Part shown: positions 60,563 through 64,000 of the stretch, piece by piece
How the letters are laid out: every line of letters starts with the position of its first letter
Numbering within the stretch: position 1 is the stretch's first letter
From: Candidatus Obscuribacterales bacterium
GTDB lineage: Bacteria > Cyanobacteriota > Vampirovibrionia > Obscuribacterales > Obscuribacteraceae
Assembly (NCBI GenBank): GCA_021732085.1
Contig: JAKFVQ010000005.1
Coordinates: 1-64,000 of the forward strand
Length of the DNA stretch: 64,000 nucleotides
Direction: 5' to 3'
Program-made: the position numbers and the translations under genes
The notes under the pieces: model-generated
Told to the model about the DNA's origin: nothing
Databases searched by the model: none
The model's input: the letters and a program-made list of their open reading frames with translations, nothing else

Positions 60563-62451
60563 GCTACCGGTTCCGATTCGCGCGACGAAAGGCGGTTCAG
60601 AGCTTTGCTTCCAATGCCCTTCAGACCCTCAATTGAAAGTACAAGCTCGTTATCTTCCGAGTAGATTCCGAGATCGCATTTGATTTCTAGACCCTTTGTT
60701 TCAGGTGAGATCATTACTAGCGAATTGAACGTCTTTCCGTTTAATGGACCATGTATCTTCAATTGCTTGAATCCGGCGGGAAGTACCGTGACATCCATAT
60801 TGTGTCGAGCCCAAACTCCTGCCAGCTGCATGGAGCTATCCAAGAGCGTTGGATTAATAAGCCATTCAGCGGCGCCAGGATTGGCAAGCAAATTCGAAAG
60901 CGCCAATGGTTGAATGGATCCAGCCACCCCGTTTGAACCCATAGTGCTTACGGCTGTGATGCCTTGGAAGAGCGGGCCGTGAAACATGAAATTCTGGTAG
61001 ACGTCGGCTGCGCTGGGCAATTCAGTTGGGCTGAGCGGTTCCAGAATTTGCACTCCTCTGAAATTCGGAGGAAGCGCAGCGATACCTTTTTGCTTGGCTG
61101 TCAGCGCAATTGGTGTCGAGCTAGGGACCAGAACTATGCTTGCTCTGAAGTGTGTTCTGCGAACCTTGCCGCTAGTTTGCACTGAAGCTTTAACAGTGAT
61201 GCTGTCATCTGATCGTTCAGTCGTCTCAACTAGAACATGAATGTCGGTATTCTTCGAATCGAATACAATGCCCGCAAGAATCTCCAGGTCTTTCACTTCT
61301 GAAATCCTGTGGGTTGGCTGAGAGGATGTTGATGCCTCCAACATCAATTCGAGCGCGACCGCCATTGGCATGACAGGAACACCGTCAAAGAGGTGATCGT
61401 TGAGGAATCGATCCTCTTCACAGTTCATAGATATGGTGAACAGTGTTGAATTTTGTGTGAGCTTTTCTGTTCTTGCTGACTTCAGCCTGGCACCGGCTGC
61501 GGTGCCTGTTGACGTACCGGAAGTCACATTGGACAACTTTCCATTTCCATTGGAGCCGTTTGAATAAGTTCCGTTATCGCCGTTTGTGGAGGCGTTGCTT
61601 GGGCTTCCATTTGAACCACTTGCTGCCACTATGACGCTTGCCGTTGGCCCACCGGGCTGGCTAGTTGCGTTGTTGCTTTCGATTGTTGGATTCGGTTTAT
61701 TAGTGCTGAATTCAGTTCGGATCCAGTCCATAATTCCCTGCAACGTTTTAACGGTCGCTAACTGTTCAATACCGGATTCCAGTGACAGTTGGCTGGATTC
61801 GGGAAGCATCTTTCTAAATCCATTGAGAATCTCAACGCGTTTGATTGAATCTATCCCCAGGTCAGCCTCTAAATCTAGTGTAGGCTCAAGCATTTCGGGC
61901 GGGTAGCCAGTTCTTTGGCTGACTATGTCGATCAGGGCTGTAATCAGTTCTTCCGGATTAGCGGTTGCTTCCGAGTTAGAGCTGGCTGCATTTCCATTAA
62001 CTGTTGTCTGAGTTGTTTGAACTGCGCTTGCTTGCGTTTGCATCGCTGCCTGTTGCTGAGCTTGCATCGCTGCCTGTTGCTGAGCTTGCATCGCTGCTTG
62101 TTGCTGAGCTTGCATCGCTGCTTGTTGTTGAGCTTGCATCGTTGCTTGTTGCTGAGCTTGCATCGCGGCTTGTTGTTGCGCTTGCATTGCCGCAAAAACC
62201 TCAGGGGAGAGATTTGTCCCTGCAGAAAGCTGCTGTACGTTTAGAAGTGGATGGCTGAGCGTGTTTTCAAGTGGCGCTGGGTAGCTCCCTGCTTCGGCTC
62301 CGAGGCTGGCAGATCCCGTCAGATAAGCCATCATGACCCTTTGCTGGCTCTCGAGAAAGCCCAGAGTCAGTGCTAGTGAGGTCCTTTGAAACTCAAGCAA
62401 GACTCGCTCGCGAGAATTCAGTGGTGGATTAGCTTTTGGGTTTGAGGACAT
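60559..62451 (-). CDS. Acyl carrier-dehydratase protein of a split PKS/PUFA-like synthase
   Basis: About 630 residues: a helical N-terminus (NSRERVLLEFQRTSLALTLG), a Gln/Ala/Met linker from a 24-bp tandem repeat, then one ACP domain with the phosphopantetheine Ser in EADLGIDSIKRVEIL. A Ser/Asn/Gly-rich linker is followed by a hot-dog dehydratase domain with active-site His in NDHLFDGVPVMPMAVALELM and Asp in NPTLLDSSMQLAG. The D-S-I-K ACP motif is the PfaA/HglE type. No KR, ER or AT is visible here; others may lie upstream or elsewhere. The ATG 62451 is preferred over a TTG nine codons earlier. Confidence 0.9.
   Translation of the reverse strand: MSSNPKANPPLNSRERVLLEFQRTSLALTLGFLESQQRVMMAYLTGSASLGAEAGSYPAPLENTLSHPLLNVQQLSAGTNLSPEVFAAMQAQQQAAMQAQQQATMQAQQQAAMQAQQQAAMQAQQQAAMQAQQQAAMQTQASAVQTTQTTVNGNAASSNSEATANPEELITALIDIVSQRTGYPPEMLEPTLDLEADLGIDSIKRVEILNGFRKMLPESSQLSLESGIEQLATVKTLQGIMDWIRTEFSTNKPNPTIESNNATSQPGGPTASVIVAASGSNGSPSNASTNGDNGTYSNGSNGNGKLSNVTSGTSTGTAAGARLKSARTEKLTQNSTLFTISMNCEEDRFLNDHLFDGVPVMPMAVALELMLEASTSSQPTHRISEVKDLEILAGIVFDSKNTDIHVLVETTERSDDSITVKASVQTSGKVRRTHFRASIVLVPSSTPIALTAKQKGIAALPPNFRGVQILEPLSPTELPSAADVYQNFMFHGPLFQGITAVSTMGSNGVAGSIQPLALSNLLANPGAAEWLINPTLLDSSMQLAGVWARHNMDVTVLPAGFKQLKIHGPLNGKTFNSLVMISPETKGLEIKCDLGIYSEDNELVLSIEGLKGIGSKALNRLSSRESEPVA
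62037..62193. repeat. 24-bp tandem repeat in the carrier protein gene
   Basis: About six and a half copies of a 24-bp unit recur with period 24 (CTTGCAT at 62061, 62085, 62109, 62133, 62157, 62181). They encode repeats of AAMQAQQQ in the ACP-dehydratase protein. Single-base differences between units are mostly silent or Ala/Thr changes. Copy number is likely to vary between strains. Confidence 0.9.
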
Positions 62452-62614
62452 GGATATGCGCCCTGCCGGATGGTACAAGAAGTGTCAAGTATAGCCGTTC
62501 TTGGGTCTCTTGCTATTTAACGCCTCTTAAGCTGGAACCCGAACCGCTCATCCATTGGTCGCTCTGGGATTACGCCGGGAAAAAACTGTTTACAATCAAT
62601 AATAGGAAGTTCAG

Positions 62615-64000
62615 CTAGAGCTTTTTGCTTGCCAAGTTGATCTTTCCTGCCAGACTCGAATCGCCTACGTGTTTGGCACAGTCTTCTAATAATTTGGCTG
62701 ACTCTTGCTTCGAGCTGTCGTAAATAGTCTCAGCCTCTGACTGCCGTTTTTCAGAACAAAGTTTTTGAAAACCCTTAGCTATTTCTTGCAATTCCGATTT
62801 CTTGATTTTTGTTGGTGTCATGTTTTTTGCTAACAGATATTGTTGAAGCGCTTTGGTTCTAAATGCTGTAGGGAGATCGCTATCTAACAGCGCCGCTTCC
62901 CACGTCGCCTTAAAAACCGAAATCGCATCTGTCGTATAAGCCGGACTGTCAATTAGAGATTGCCCCGTACTTAACGCTTGAAGCATGTAGATTTTTCTGA
63001 ATCGGCTTGTGTTATATGTTTCTTCGAAGAATTGCGAATACTTTCTGGCATAGTCTTGCACTTCGCGGTGTGGCTTTTTTAGCTGAATGCAATTGATCAT
63101 CATGGAGTTGTAAGTTGTGCTCAGCATGTCGCTTGCTATGTCGCCTATTGATTGAGCGCGTTTGAGTGTTTCTTCATCAAGCTCCAGGGCGCGCGCAAAG
63201 TCGCCTTTCCCCCTGAAGGAGCCTGACTCCGCTAATAGTATCGATATATACATGCGCGGATGGTCCTCGCCAATTTTCTTGGAAATGCGTTTATATTCTT
63301 CCGCTGCTTCAATGCTCTTATTGTATTTTCCTTTCTGCGAATAAATCAATGCTGCATTCATCAGATAAGCCAGTTTTCTTTTGGCCAGTTTCTCGTTGCT
63401 TAATGATGCTTTTGCAAATGCCTCGCTTTCAAGCGCCTTTTGGGTTTCAATTAAATATGGCTCTGCATCTCCGAGCTGCCCTGTTACAATCGATTGCGTC
63501 AGTATGATCAAGGCTTTGATGCGTTGTTCAATTAGTGATGCATTTCCTTCGGTTATCTGCAAACACTGCTTGCATAGTTCGGCTGCCTGTTTGAAGTCGT
63601 TGGCTGTTACTGCGGCTTTTGCTTCATCAATGAGGTCGAGAATGCGGGCAGAATCTTTCGACGCTTTAAGCTGTTTGCGCATTTGCTTTGATTGTTCGTT
63701 TGTGCTCTTTTGGCTGCTTTGACTTTGATGATTCGCAATCGTTCCTGCGATTGCAATTAGTCCGATTACCGCAGCCATGCTGATCGCGCTTACGATTAAG
63801 AGCTTCAATTGTTGTGGTTTTTGACTCGATATCTTGCGGCTGGTTCTTATGCCAGCTTTAATTTCGGATTCAACTTGATTTAATTCTTCCAAAATCTTTG
63901 AAATAGATTGAGGGCGCTTTTCGGGGTCCTTTTGAAGAAGGTCGCTCAGAAGCTCTAGCATTGACGGCGGACACTCAGTTGCAAGTGTATTGATGGCGGG
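62615..64000 (-). CDS. Ser/Thr kinase-TPR membrane protein (C-terminal part)
   Basis: The frame enters from the right edge; the gene's 5' part is outside the window. The visible start is the last helix of a Hanks-type kinase C-lobe (ECPPSMLELLSDLLQKDPEK, then RPQSISKILEEL). A membrane helix follows (LLIVSAISMAAVIGLIAIAG), and then about 370 residues of TPR-like repeats (KAAVTANDFKQAAELCKQCL, YLMNAALIYSQKGKYNKSIE). The layout, a cytoplasmic kinase with an extracytoplasmic TPR sensor, matches PknB-like receptor kinases. A methionine at 63961 is internal, not the start. Confidence 0.85.
   Translation of the reverse strand, partial: PAINTLATECPPSMLELLSDLLQKDPEKRPQSISKILEELNQVESEIKAGIRTSRKISSQKPQQLKLLIVSAISMAAVIGLIAIAGTIANHQSQSSQKSTNEQSKQMRKQLKASKDSARILDLIDEAKAAVTANDFKQAAELCKQCLQITEGNASLIEQRIKALIILTQSIVTGQLGDAEPYLIETQKALESEAFAKASLSNEKLAKRKLAYLMNAALIYSQKGKYNKSIEAAEEYKRISKKIGEDHPRMYISILLAESGSFRGKGDFARALELDEETLKRAQSIGDIASDMLSTTYNSMMINCIQLKKPHREVQDYARKYSQFFEETYNTSRFRKIYMLQALSTGQSLIDSPAYTTDAISVFKATWEAALLDSDLPTAFRTKALQQYLLAKNMTPTKIKKSELQEIAKGFQKLCSEKRQSEAETIYDSSKQESAKLLEDCAKHVGDSSLAGKINLASKKL

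Noticed and set aside
61915-62258. Leucine-rich frames antisense to the carrier protein gene
   Set aside because: They are the complement of the 24-bp tandem repeat; the minus-strand frame carries the ACP and dehydratase motifs.
1-64000. tRNA, rRNA, tmRNA, insertion sequences and prophage genes
   Set aside because: I looked for T-arm patterns, rRNA-conserved blocks, transposase motifs (DDE, HUH) and phage structural genes and saw none that could be supported.

Overview
The window is about 64 kb of bacterial chromosome at roughly 50 % GC. It is gene-dense, with no rRNA, tRNA, insertion sequence, prophage or CRISPR array that I could recognise. The cell envelope is Gram-negative (TolC-type outer-membrane protein, HlyD-type adaptors, many signal peptides). 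The mix is a LexA with a Gram-positive/cyanobacterial-style layout, cytochrome bd oxidase, a RqcH homologue beside gmk-rpoZ, many TPR proteins, a Ser/Thr kinase fused to TPRs, and a PfaA-like split ketosynthase. This best fits a non-photosynthetic relative of Cyanobacteria (Vampirovibrionia/'Melainabacteria', Obscuribacterales-like). That placement is an inference from gene content, not from a marker gene.

Layout. 1-9.5 kb: a gene start at the left edge, a TPR protein, a small exported protein, an orphan larC, an exported carboxypeptidase-regulatory-like protein, an LprI-like small protein, an APH-type kinase, dusB, and a toxin-antitoxin locus whose toxin gene is broken. 9.6-14.9 kb: gmk-rpoZ divergent from rqcH, which is followed by a histidine kinase/response regulator pair. 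15-22.7 kb: a primase-like orphan, a HisRS/HisZ-like gene remnant, REP-like hairpins, a large Pro-rich protein, glutathione peroxidase, a CNNM/CorC protein and a GH39 glycosidase. 22.7-31.3 kb: DNA repair and stress genes, with UdgX divergent from a DnaE-type polymerase, a thioredoxin-TPR-like protein, an EAL phosphodiesterase and lexA. 31.5-37.7 kb: cydAB, a TPR protein and citrate synthase. 37.9-43.3 kb: a PAS histidine kinase, small proteins, a candidate small RNA, an alpha/beta hydrolase, a MOSC protein and a DJ-1/PfpI protein.

43.3-54.6 kb is the most distinctive coding block. It is a complete type I secretion locus: TolC, an HlyD, and a C39-peptidase ABC transporter carrying two cyclic-nucleotide-binding-like folds. 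A second unit on the same strand has a parvulin with no signal peptide followed by another HlyD. Two candidate partners lie alongside: an exported protein of unknown family and a large pentapeptide-repeat protein whose N-terminus carries a possible double-glycine leader. I propose that the locus processes and exports the pentapeptide protein.

54.8-57.4 kb holds a response regulator and a divergent RDD/SpoIIM membrane pair. 57.4-58.7 kb is a 1.28-kb non-coding stretch. It contains a tandem ~112-bp repeat and a series of two-tier stem-loops whose arms change sequence but keep pairing, a strong candidate for an undescribed structured RNA array. 58.7-64 kb carries a ketosynthase, an ACP-dehydratase protein with a 24-bp tandem repeat encoding a Gln-rich linker, and the C-terminal part of a Ser/Thr kinase-TPR protein that runs off the right edge.
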